A stretch of DNA of 15,025 nt from Cellvibrionales bacterium UBA2511 (GTDB lineage: Bacteria; Pseudomonadota; Gammaproteobacteria; Pseudomonadales; Porticoccaceae), in contig DDNV01000037.1 in assembly GCA_002341315.1 (NCBI GenBank), forward strand, positions 44,586-59,610, given 5' to 3'. The notes under the pieces were generated by a model. That model was not told where the DNA came from and made no database searches. It saw nothing but the letters and a program-made list of their open reading frames with translations. The translations under genes and the position numbers were made by a program. Positions 1 to 6,348 of the stretch are shown in pieces. Positions within the stretch are counted from its first letter, which is position 1, and each line of letters opens with the position of its first letter.

Positions 1-695
1 CGCGCAGTAGTGTCCCCACGACCCGGGTAGATGCCAGTAGCGGTATTATTGAAACGGGTTGGCTGCAATTCAAGGACGATGAAGACAAGAGCCACCGTTT
101 TCGCTTTAAAATAGTTCCTGGCATCGGTGTCAACAGTACAGAAGTCAGCTTGCTGCAGATGTCTGCACCTATTGGCAAGGAAGGCGATGCGGGTTCCTGG
201 CCCACAAAGTCGATGGATGACTCCCGGGAATTGGAATTTGTCGAGATCGTTTCCAACTCCCTCGCCAGTGAAATTAACAGTGGCAGCGTTTCACTGCTGG
301 CCCAGACGATCGGTGGTCGGGAGCAGGTTGAAGTCGTCTCTTCCGCAGATACTGATCCTTACATCAAGATGAATCTCAACTATGACAGGGCCTGGGCGTC
401 CCTGCTCAACTCGCTCTCCCGGGGCGGTTACACTATCATCGATCAGAATCGTTCAGCGGGTAGATTACAGGTTGAGTTTCAGGAAATTGTTGCTGAAGAG
501 AAGGGGCAGACACTCAAGGAATGGGTACTCAATCTTGGCAATAAAGTTGAAAAAGTGCCCCCTGTCGAGTATTGGGTCGAGTTGGTTCGCAATGAGCAGA
601 CAGTGGAGGTGCGGATAGCTGACAAGAGCAGGGATAAGCTGGAGCGCTCACTCGCTATTAAGTTGCTCAAGGTAATCCGCGGCAATTTGAGCTGA
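1..695 (+). CDS. bamC: Outer membrane assembly factor BamC, 3' part (5' end outside window)
   Basis: Open from the window edge (first whole codon at 3) to a TGA at 693-695, giving 230 residues without a start; the signal peptide, lipobox and unstructured N-terminus lie upstream. BamC is a lipoprotein of the BAM complex, which folds beta-barrel proteins into the outer membrane. The visible part fits its two helix-grip domains. The first contains ETGWLQFKDDED followed by a basic strand segment and ends near SPADTDPY-like sequence. The second starts at about fragment residue 120 with YDRAWASLLNSLSRGGYTI and continues with RSAGRLQVEF. These are characteristic BamC/NlpB patterns. The next gene begins 2 nt after the stop, so they are co-transcribed. 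In Pseudomonas dapA precedes bamC; whether that holds here cannot be seen. Identification is by motif recall, not a search. Confidence 0.87.
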   Translation, partial: RSSVPTTRVDASSGIIETGWLQFKDDEDKSHRFRFKIVPGIGVNSTEVSLLQMSAPIGKEGDAGSWPTKSMDDSRELEFVEIVSNSLASEINSGSVSLLAQTIGGREQVEVVSSADTDPYIKMNLNYDRAWASLLNSLSRGGYTIIDQNRSAGRLQVEFQEIVAEEKGQTLKEWVLNLGNKVEKVPPVEYWVELVRNEQTVEVRIADKSRDKLERSLAIKLLKVIRGNLS

Positions 696-697
696 TT

Positions 698-1471
698 ATG
701 CGGTTTGCTTCACTTGGGAGCGGCAGCAGGGGTAACGCTACGATTGTGGATGTCGGCTCAACCCGATTGTTGATTGATTGTGGGTTTTCAATCAAGGAAA
801 CGGAAAGGCGACTTGAAAGGTTGGGTATACAGCCCAGTGACCTCAACGCCATTCTGGTGACCCATGAGCATGGGGATCACATCCGGGGTGTTCTTCCATT
901 GGCCAGAAAGTACGGATTGACGGTCTATATGACGGCGGGAACCCACCGAGCCTTGTCCTTTTCACTATTCTCCGGTATTGATCTAAAACTGATAGACAGT
1001 CACCTGGACTTTTTTATTGGCGATCTTGCTGTGACGCCTGTCGCTGTGCCCCATGACGCCAGAGAACCTGTCCAGTACGTCGTACGAAGTGGCGACAACC
1101 TGTCTCTGGGGGTTCTAACAGACCTGGGAAGTATCACGGCCCATGTCGTACAGCATTTCGAAGGCTGTCACGGGTTGTTCCTTGAGTGTAACCACGATGC
1201 CGCTATGCTGGCTAACGGAACTTACCCTCCGTCGTTGAAAAGGCGTATTGCCGGTGACTGGGGACATTTGAACAATCGGCAATCGCTAGATTTGTTACAG
1301 AACATCCAGACGTGCCAGCTGCAACAGCTGGTATTGGGTCATATCAGTGAGCAGAACAATTCTCTGGCTGCGGTGCAGGCAATGATGAGCAACTTGCCAT
1401 CTGATCTGTTTTCTATCCACTATGCCTGCCAGAACGATGGTGTTGATTGGCTGGCACTATCCCGAGTATGA
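698..1471 (+). CDS. MBL-fold metallo-hydrolase (PA1012/YycJ-like)
   Basis: A 257-residue metallo-beta-lactamase-fold protein. The N-terminal strand FASLGSGSRGNATIV is typical of the YycJ/WalJ-like group. The metal-binding HxHxDH motif is at H56-E-H58-G-D60-H61. Further likely ligands are the His in VAVPHDAREP, the Asp in GVLTDLG, the His in LECNHDAAM and the His in LVLGHISEQN, so a two-metal site appears intact. There is no signal peptide, so it should be cytosolic. Relatives are probably phosphodiesterases or nucleases, but the substrate in this branch is not settled. The ATG is 2 nt after the bamC stop, which fixes the start and suggests translational coupling. In Pseudomonas the same pair is followed by purC; here it is followed by 374 nt of non-coding DNA. 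It lacks features of class B beta-lactamases or of RNase Z. Confidence 0.85.
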   Translation: MRFASLGSGSRGNATIVDVGSTRLLIDCGFSIKETERRLERLGIQPSDLNAILVTHEHGDHIRGVLPLARKYGLTVYMTAGTHRALSFSLFSGIDLKLIDSHLDFFIGDLAVTPVAVPHDAREPVQYVVRSGDNLSLGVLTDLGSITAHVVQHFEGCHGLFLECNHDAAMLANGTYPPSLKRRIAGDWGHLNNRQSLDLLQNIQTCQLQQLVLGHISEQNNSLAAVQAMMSNLPSDLFSIHYACQNDGVDWLALSRV

Positions 1472-1502
1472 GTACAATTTTCCCGGAAAGCCGTGTTATT
1501 GA

Positions 1503-1545
1503 CTGACTGCAGCTGCATGTACGACGACGCAGAAAAGCTGGTCAG
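1503..1545 (+). repeat. Imperfect hairpin downstream of MBL gene
   Basis: CTGAC (1503-1507) pairs with GTCAG (1541-1545), and CAGCT (1510-1514) pairs with AGCTG (1536-1540). A two-base TG bulge sits on the left arm and the loop is about 21 nt. It lies 31 nt after the MBL stop and could stabilise the 3' end of the bamC-MBL transcript. No T-run follows, so it is not a standard intrinsic terminator. Confidence 0.4.
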
Positions 1546-1576
1546 CCCTCCAAAAGCAGTATCGATCAGTTTTATA

Positions 1577-1585
1577 TTGTCCACA
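1577..1585 (+). promoter_or_regulatory. Variant DnaA-box-like 9-mer
   Basis: TTGTCCACA differs from the strong E. coli DnaA box TTATCCACA at one base. It lies at the left border of the AT-rich block, about 170 nt from the cluster at 1754-1788. Alone, a one-mismatch 9-mer is weak evidence; it counts only because of the cluster on the other side. Confidence 0.35.
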
Positions 1586-1753
1586 ATTACACTAATAACC
1601 TTAAGTAAATGTTTAGAATCTATTGTAAGTTATTGATTTAAGTTTTTTAATTACTTAACTATATGATTTATAAGGGATTTATGTAATGATCAAAAAGTAG
1701 CCATTTTGTTTGAGCGCCCCATTTTGCGTGGATTCATCGAAGTTTTACGAAAG

Positions 1754-1793
1754 TAATACACAAAGTTATCCACAGAATTTGTGGGTAACTTTG
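1754..1793. repeat. Inverted repeat made of two opposed DnaA-type boxes, plus a third half-similar box
   Basis: The left arm is 1761-1774 and the right arm 1780-1793. They are complementary at 13 of 14 positions around a 5-nt GAATT spacer. The left arm contains the perfect strong DnaA box TTATCCACA (1766-1774, plus). The right arm contains its one-mismatch counterpart TTACCCACA read on the minus strand (1780-1788). Just upstream, TAATACACA (1754-1762) differs at one base from the E. coli box TTATACACA. DnaA or another dimeric DNA-binding protein could bind here. An alternative is a bidirectional transcription terminator: on the minus strand the hairpin lies about 53 nt past the lipoprotein stop and is followed by a T-rich but interrupted stretch. 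The stem itself is AT-rich for a terminator. Confidence 0.6.
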
Positions 1794-1845
1794 GAGAACT
1801 ATTTATCGTTTGTTGTCAACTGATCAGGTTGCGATTCGTTAGGTA

Positions 1846-2280
1846 TCAGCAATGTGCCGGGAGTTTAATCTGTCCCTCGACTTGCTCTGAGAGTAGTTGT
1901 GCATCAGGACAATTGAGAGAGGTGTTGCCTTCCAGAGAAATGCTATCGAGGTTGGGTAAATAGAGTAACGGTTTTATAGAAGTAAGCTGATTTTGTGCCA
2001 GGTTGACGATAATAAGGCCCGTGAAAATTTCAAGACCGGAAAGGCTGGCAATACCAGCGTTAGAACAGTTGAGCTGCGATAACTGGTTCGCACGGGTCAC
2101 GGCAAGGTCTTTGATCGCCTGTTCAACACAGACCGCAAGCGCCGGGTCCTGAATTTTGTAGCCGGAAAACAATTCGGTTGGTTTTAGAACAGGCTGTTCG
2201 TTAAAGGTGAAGGTATATCTTTCGCAGCCACTCAAAAGTGTGCCGATGACCACAATAACGAAGAGGATGTGCTTTTTCAT
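1846..2280 (-). CDS. Short leucine-rich-repeat lipoprotein
   Basis: A 144-residue protein. The chosen ATG at 2280 gives a textbook lipoprotein signal: MKK, a hydrophobic run, then the lipobox LSGC with the lipidated Cys at 19. Residue 20 is Glu rather than Asp, so outer-membrane sorting is plausible. Residues 41-56 (YKIQDPALAVCVEQAI) resemble the N-terminal cap of bacterial leucine-rich repeats. About 2-3 repeats follow at 67-119, with the pattern L..L.L..N visible around NLAQNQLTSI and SISLEGN. The mature part has Cys 51, 72, 124 and 144, possibly capping disulfides. A GTG start at 2328 would add 16 residues before the signal peptide and is unlikely, although neither start has a strong ribosome-binding site. 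It is divergent from the OmpA-like lipoprotein. Function unknown; probably a periplasm-facing binding protein. Confidence 0.72.
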   Translation of the reverse strand: MKKHILFVIVVIGTLLSGCERYTFTFNEQPVLKPTELFSGYKIQDPALAVCVEQAIKDLAVTRANQLSQLNCSNAGIASLSGLEIFTGLIIVNLAQNQLTSIKPLLYLPNLDSISLEGNTSLNCPDAQLLSEQVEGQIKLPAHC

Positions 2281-2331
2281 AGGGATGGGAACCGCGTCTT
2301 GTATTAAAGTAAGGCAACAAATTTCCACGCG

Positions 2332-2359
2332 TTGCCTGCCCTGTTGATAAGAATATAGT
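2332..2359 (+). promoter_or_regulatory. Candidate sigma70 promoter of the OmpA-like lipoprotein
   Basis: TTGCCT (2332-2337) and TATAGT (2354-2359) are separated by 16 nt, matching the -35 at 4/6 and the -10 at 5/6. Transcription would start near 2366, about 53 nt before the ATG. Inferred by eye only. Confidence 0.4.
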
Positions 2360-2418
2360 AGTTTATTGTTTCAGGTATCCACGTTCAGTACGTTTTATCG
2401 TTTTAATGAGGAAGTCAC

Positions 2419-3069
2419 ATGAAAAAAATTCTGTTAGCCGTTCTCGCTATTTCCCTGGCGGCCTGTATGTCCACAGACCCCTATACAGGACAACAGAAAA
2501 CCAGTAACACAGCGAAAGGTGCTGGTATTGGAGCCGTATCGGGTGCTTTGATCGGCGCAGCGACCTCCAGTAGTGGGGACCGCAAGAAAGGGGTTCTGAC
2601 CGGTGCGGTAGCCGGTGCTGCCGTCGGTGGTGGTATTGGCTATTATATGGACCGTCAGGAAGCAGCACTTCGTGCAAAACTGGAGGGAACCGGCGTTCGG
2701 GTTGTACGAGAGGGTGACAACATCCGCCTTGTCATGCCCAGCAGTATCACCTTTGGTGTGGATCGTTACGAAGTTCGCTCGGAGTTCTATAGCACGCTTG
2801 AGTCCGTTGCGATTGTCCTAAAAGAGTTTGATAAAACTAATATACGCATAGCAGGCCACACAGATTCAACCGGTAGTGCAGAATACAACCAGACCCTGAG
2901 TGAGCGGCGTGCAGCCAGTGTTGGCCAGATGCTCATGAGTCAGGGAATTGTGAGTGGACGGGTGTGGAGCACCGGCTATGGTTACCGCTATCCCGTTGCC
3001 AGCAATGATACGGCAGAGGGTCGACAAGCCAACCGTCGGGTAGAGCTTGAGCTTGTCCCTACCCAGTAA
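2419..3069 (+). CDS. OmpA-family lipoprotein with glycine zipper (YiaD-like)
   Basis: A 216-residue outer-membrane lipoprotein. The start ATG at 2419 has GAGGA at 2408-2412, 6 nt away. The signal peptide ends in the lipobox LAAC with Cys16. Residues 34-76 are rich in Gly/Ala (GAGIGAVSGALIG, then GAVAGAAVGGGIG), a glycine-zipper segment that may insert in or associate with membrane. The OmpA C-terminal domain covers about 100-213. It has GHTDSTGSAEYNQTLSERRA with Asp149 and Arg164, spaced 15 residues apart like the pair in OmpA that grips the DAP of peptidoglycan, and it ends with NRRVEL. It should tether the outer membrane to the cell wall, like E. coli YiaD. Its 3' end overlaps the likely rsmJ start, suggesting co-transcription. 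The exact orthologue name is uncertain; Pal is less likely because of the zipper. Confidence 0.88.
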   Translation: MKKILLAVLAISLAACMSTDPYTGQQKTSNTAKGAGIGAVSGALIGAATSSSGDRKKGVLTGAVAGAAVGGGIGYYMDRQEAALRAKLEGTGVRVVREGDNIRLVMPSSITFGVDRYEVRSEFYSTLESVAIVLKEFDKTNIRIAGHTDSTGSAEYNQTLSERRAASVGQMLMSQGIVSGRVWSTGYGYRYPVASNDTAEGRQANRRVELELVPTQ

Positions 3070-3877
3070 CAAAAAATTGTTTCTGGCTGTCTGGCCCCGA
3101 CCCGGCTTTGAAAACCGGGCCGGTTTGCTTTCCAGAGAGCTGTCGTTGCCACTCCTGCCTGTGGCGCCGGCACTGGGCACACTTGATACGGAACAAGAGT
3201 GCTTAGTGTTGGTTGTCGATGATGACGGGTTGTCACTACAACAACTGGGTCCAAAAGCACCAGGGCCGGTTCGATGCGAATTCGCCTTGGGTGCAGCACG
3301 CCATCGTCGTTTGTATGGTGGCGGCAGGGGACAGGACATCGCCAAGGCCACTGGCCTCGGCCGTAGTGGGTTCTGTCCTAAGCTGCTCGATTTGACTGCA
3401 GGTCTGGGGCGAGATGGCTTCATTATGGCTTCCCTGGGGGCGCAGGTAACCATGATCGAGCGAAACCCCATTATTTATGCGTTGCTTGCCGACGGGCTTT
3501 CTCGTGCTGGTGACAAGGTGGAAGGCGACCCGCCGTTGGCGGAGATCCTTCAGCGTATTAACTCAGTCTGCCAGGACTCCGTCGATTACCTGGACACACT
3601 GACGGATCAGCAATGCCCCGATGTGATATATCTCGATCCCATGTTTCCCTCCAGAGAAAAGTCCAGCAAAGTGAAAAAAGAGATGCAGATTTTTCATCAG
3701 CTCGTTGGGCTAGACGATGCCGGGGAGTTATTGGCAGTGGCCCTCGGTAAGGCGCGTTACCGTGTTGTTGTGAAGCGGCCCGTGCACGCCCCGGTCCTGA
3801 ATGGCTGTGAACCGGGCTATTCTCTCAAGGGAAAATCTACCCGTTTTGATGTTTACCCCCTGCAAAAACTTCCCTGA
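3047..3877 (+). CDS. rsmJ: 16S rRNA (guanine1516-N2)-methyltransferase RsmJ
   Basis: RsmJ methylates N2 of G1516 in 16S rRNA using S-adenosylmethionine. The 276 residues (from TTG at 3047) carry its signatures: RHRRLYGGGRGQDIAKA at about 85-101, the cofactor loop LLDLTAGLGRDGF at 113-125, ERNP at 138-141, IYLDPMFP at 194-201 followed by a Lys-rich KVKKEM, and RVVVKRPVHAP near 239-249. The family is about 250 residues. The start is unusual. A TAG at 3041 closes the frame upstream and there is no in-frame ATG or GTG before the conserved region. The choices are TTG at 3047, 3053 or 3077. The first two overlap the OmpA-like gene; 3047 has GGG 6 nt upstream, while 3077 has no visible ribosome-binding site. 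It converges with the DUF481 gene, with 10 nt between the stops. Confidence 0.9.
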   Translation: MSLSLPSNKKLFLAVWPRPGFENRAGLLSRELSLPLLPVAPALGTLDTEQECLVLVVDDDGLSLQQLGPKAPGPVRCEFALGAARHRRLYGGGRGQDIAKATGLGRSGFCPKLLDLTAGLGRDGFIMASLGAQVTMIERNPIIYALLADGLSRAGDKVEGDPPLAEILQRINSVCQDSVDYLDTLTDQQCPDVIYLDPMFPSREKSSKVKKEMQIFHQLVGLDDAGELLAVALGKARYRVVVKRPVHAPVLNGCEPGYSLKGKSTRFDVYPLQKLP

Positions 3878-3887
3878 GTTTGACCTG

Positions 3888-4892
3888 TCACCATTGATAG
3901 CCTAGTGAAATGACCCATTCTTCATCGGCCCTCTCTTGCCCATCACCGGGTTGATTGACATAATCGAAATCATATCGAAGTTCACTGAACAGATTGCCGA
4001 GCAGTGGTATTTTAATGCCGGTACTACTTTCCGTCTGATTGTTATTGAAGTCGTCCACAGCCCAGAAAAATTCATTCTCGTGGAAAAATATCATGCCTGT
4101 TCCGGGTATGGGCCAATCCATGCGCATTCTCCAACGCCCAGCCAGGTCTTTTTCCGAGTCCGATCCGTCATAGTGGGAAACCAGGAAGGCCGCGCCGAGC
4201 TGTAAATTCAATTTCATCTGATTGGCAAGGTTGATGCGACGGCCAGCGCCTGCACCCAGTTGATATTGCTCGTCAATGGCACTGAAGCGGTTTTTTGTAT
4301 AGCCCAGACGACCGTAGCTGAACCATCGTTCGGTAAAATCATAATTCAGCTGGTAGTTCGTTTCGTAGTGCTCATCTACCACAACGCCATCGGCTTTCTC
4401 TGACTCTGCCGTTAATTCGGTTTCATGTCTGAACTGCTCCTGTAACCATTGTGCCCTGACAATGAAGTCGAGATTTTCGGTATTGGTATTACCGTCTTTG
4501 CGGTTGAAGCCAAACCGAACATCGCCAGTAAAAGCCTTCGGTGGTTCCATGGCTAAAAGTGTCTTGAAGGGTAGCGATGGTTTTGTGCCCTGATCGCAGT
4601 GGCCGGTAACAGTCTCCTCCATTGTCAGGGAGCAGTTGGTGGCTGTTTCATCAGGACTGGTGACTAACGGCATTCTGGAGGAGGAATTGAAATTGGTAAC
4701 CTGGTTTTTGGGGATTTTGATCAGACCGAAGACGTCTGATTTCCAGATAACCTGATGCTCATTCAATGAATCCAGTTCACCGTGGATAATATCGCCGTTT
4801 TTTAAGGTGATCTCACCTCCAAGTGACACTGCCGGGAGCAGCATGCAGATCAATAACATCAGGCGGTGGGGAAGGTTACTCGAATCCGGCAT
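3888..4892 (-). CDS. DUF481-type outer-membrane beta-barrel protein (YdiY-like)
   Basis: 334 residues with a Sec signal peptide (hydrophobic 11-24, cleavage probably around residue 25). The ATG at 4892 is supported by AAGGA 7 nt upstream. Residues 27-70 (EITLKNGDIIHGELDSL, then IKIPKNQV) form a small strand-rich segment often found before this barrel. A linker with Cys pair NCSL/HCDQ follows. From about 115 to the end there are alternating amphipathic strands (DVRFGFNRKDGN, YQLNYDFTERWFSYGRLGYT, MKLNLQLGAAFLVSHYDG) and the terminal motif SLGYQW, whose final aromatic residue fits BAM-dependent insertion. This resembles DUF481 'salt-induced outer membrane' proteins. Physiological role unknown. 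It is the last gene of the dapD-dapE strand but lies 182 nt past dapE, so it may have its own promoter. Confidence 0.75.
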   Translation of the reverse strand: MPDSSNLPHRLMLLICMLLPAVSLGGEITLKNGDIIHGELDSLNEHQVIWKSDVFGLIKIPKNQVTNFNSSSRMPLVTSPDETATNCSLTMEETVTGHCDQGTKPSLPFKTLLAMEPPKAFTGDVRFGFNRKDGNTNTENLDFIVRAQWLQEQFRHETELTAESEKADGVVVDEHYETNYQLNYDFTERWFSYGRLGYTKNRFSAIDEQYQLGAGAGRRINLANQMKLNLQLGAAFLVSHYDGSDSEKDLAGRWRMRMDWPIPGTGMIFFHENEFFWAVDDFNNNQTESSTGIKIPLLGNLFSELRYDFDYVNQPGDGQERADEEWVISLGYQW

Positions 4893-4957
4893 TTTCAGTC
4901 CTTATTGGTGATTGATCGATGCAAAGACAGGCACCCTACAAAAACCGTCATCGAATA

Positions 4958-4968
4958 TCCACTGTGGA
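4958..4968. repeat. Small palindrome upstream of the DUF481 gene
   Basis: TCCAC-T-GTGGA is perfectly symmetric around one base, 66 nt upstream of the DUF481 start in the dapE/DUF481 intergenic region. It could be an operator. Its half-site resembles the core of the DnaA-box repeat near 1770, but full 9-mers here have at least two mismatches. Short palindromes occur by chance. Confidence 0.25.
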
Positions 4969-5074
4969 CGAGAATATATGAGGCGTGTCAGATCGCTCAA
5001 AGCCCGGATGCCGGGTGGCTAGCTATGGGTCGTGTTCGGAGCCAGAGTGGATGATTCCGGGTGCGAGGGTGACC

Positions 5075-6211
5075 TTAAGTCAACAGTCTCTCGAGGATAC
5101 GCCGATAAATTTTTTCGAGGGCGTCAATATCCTCGACGCTGGCACATTCGTTGACCTTGTGAATTGTGGCATTGACGGGTCCCAGTTCGACGACCTGACA
5201 GCCATGGGGGGCAATGAAGCGACCATCAGAGGTGCCACCTGCCGTCGAAAGTTGCGCGTCAATGCCGGTGATTTCCCGGATACTGGCCACCGTAGCCTCT
5301 ATCAGTGGCCCTCGTTCGGTCAGAAAGGGCTGCCCGCTGAGGTGCCACTGGAGTTCATAGTCAAGCTGATGTTGTTTGAGAATCGTTTCAGTGCGGGATT
5401 TAAGTTGTTCGACGGTCACTTCGGTCGAAAAGCGGAAGTTGAACAGTACCTGCACGGTCCCGGGAATCACATTGGTGGCACCGGTGCCGGAGTGAATGTT
5501 GGATACTTGAAAACTGGTGGCAGGAAAAAAATCGTTGCCGTTGTCCCAGCTCTCGGTGGCGAGCTCGGCCAGTGCTGGAGCCACCCTGTGGATGGGGTTA
5601 TCCGCCAGTTGTGGGTAGGCCACATGCCCCTGGATACCCCTGACTATCAGCTCAGCTCCCAGTGAGCCGCGGCGCCCGTTTTTGATCACATCACCTACGC
5701 GTTTAGTGCTGGAAGGTTCTCCCACCAAGCACCAATCAGGAATTTTATCGTTGTCCAGTAGCCATTGCACCACCTTCACCGTGCCGTTTGTGGCGATACC
5801 TTCTTCATCGCTAGTGATCAGAAAAGCGATCTGTCCGGGGTGGTCTGGCTGAGTGGTAACAAAATGTTCTACCGCCGTAATCATCGCGGCGAGTGAACCC
5901 TTCATATCAGCAGCTCCCCGGCCATAGAGTACGCCGTTCTCAATGTGGGGGGAGAAAGGCGGATGTTGCCAGTCACCTTCGGGACCCGTGGGCACCACAT
6001 CGGTATGTCCGGCAAAACAGAGCGTTGGACCTCTTTCACCGCGCACGGCCCAAAAATTATCCACATCGCCGAAGGGCAGCCTGACCACACAAAAACCGAT
6101 CGCCTCCAAGCGCTCAATCATCAGTTGCTGGCACCCCTCGTCCGCCGGCGTTACGGAGCGACGTTTGATCATTTCACAGGCCAGTTCAAGAGTGGGGGAA
6201 AGGGTTGTCAT
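5075..6211 (-). CDS. dapE: Succinyl-diaminopimelate desuccinylase DapE
   Basis: DapE hydrolyses N-succinyl-LL-2,6-diaminopimelate to LL-DAP and succinate, the last succinylase step toward meso-DAP and lysine; it is a cytosolic dimeric two-zinc enzyme. The protein is 378 residues, the usual family length. Metal and catalytic residues are all present: H69 and D71 in FAGHTDVVP, bridging D102 in [10 protein letters not shown]136/E137 in TSDEEG, E165 in LVGEPS and H351 in ATIHKVNE. They match the Haemophilus enzyme numbering shifted by two. The dimerisation lid lies at about 180-295. GGAG stands about 10 nt upstream of the ATG. It follows dapD on the same strand after a 137-nt gap, so either a long operon spacer or a private promoter. 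Confidence 0.97.
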   Translation of the reverse strand: MTTLSPTLELACEMIKRRSVTPADEGCQQLMIERLEAIGFCVVRLPFGDVDNFWAVRGERGPTLCFAGHTDVVPTGPEGDWQHPPFSPHIENGVLYGRGAADMKGSLAAMITAVEHFVTTQPDHPGQIAFLITSDEEGIATNGTVKVVQWLLDNDKIPDWCLVGEPSSTKRVGDVIKNGRRGSLGAELIVRGIQGHVAYPQLADNPIHRVAPALAELATESWDNGNDFFPATSFQVSNIHSGTGATNVIPGTVQVLFNFRFSTEVTVEQLKSRTETILKQHQLDYELQWHLSGQPFLTERGPLIEATVASIREITGIDAQLSTAGGTSDGRFIAPHGCQVVELGPVNATIHKVNECASVEDIDALEKIYRRILERLLT

Positions 6212-6278
6212 TCAGTGATACTCCGGGGCAGTCATCACAAGTTTAACGAGCTGGGACAGCCCTGGCCACTGGCATTGT

Positions 6279-6292
6279 CTGCCCATAGGCAG
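6279..6292. repeat. Short inverted repeat in the dapD-dapE spacer
   Basis: CTGCC (6279-6283), CATA loop, GGCAG (6288-6292). It lies in the 137-nt spacer between dapD and dapE, where it would form a small GC-rich hairpin in the transcript. No T-run follows on the minus strand, so a terminator is not supported; partial attenuation or an mRNA processing site is possible. Confidence 0.3.
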
Positions 6293-6348
6293 CATATGGT
6301 GGCGGAGTCAGCCCGGAGCGCCACAGGGCGACCGGACTGGCAGATATC

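Larger units (their letters stand above)
1472..1845. other. Gene-free intergenic region with AT-rich core and DnaA-box-like sites
   Basis: A 374-nt stretch between the stops of the MBL gene (plus) and the leucine-rich lipoprotein (minus). No convincing reading frame exists; a 60-codon frame from 1781 is antisense to the lipoprotein. It holds an imperfect hairpin at 1503-1545, an AT-rich block (18 G/C in the 95 nt of 1586-1680, counted by hand), a variant DnaA box at 1577-1585, and a DnaA-box cluster with an inverted repeat at 1754-1793. Because it separates convergent genes, promoters are not needed here, which makes the density of structure notable. GATC sites are sparse (1564-1567, 1688-1691 and one near 1822). 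Confidence 0.8.

Noticed and set aside
698..1471. MBL-fold protein as a beta-lactamase or RNase Z
   Set aside because: No signal peptide and none of the specific motifs of those families; the bamC linkage fits the PA1012/YycJ-like group.
1781..1963. 60-codon plus-strand frame after the DnaA-box repeat
   Set aside because: Mostly antisense to the leucine-rich lipoprotein, with no ribosome-binding site and no protein-like pattern.
5003..5015. CCCGG-ATG-CCGGG hairpin downstream of dapE as an intrinsic terminator
   Set aside because: Only 5 bp with a 3-nt loop, and no T-run on the minus strand after it.
4985..5665. 226-codon open frame antisense to dapE
   Set aside because: dapE carries all catalytic residues; the antisense frame has no family resemblance.
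6057..6065. Perfect DnaA box TTATCCACA inside dapE
   Set aside because: It encodes the conserved residues VDNF on the minus strand and has no companion boxes or AT-rich flank, so it is explained by coding. It also warns that one perfect box alone means little.
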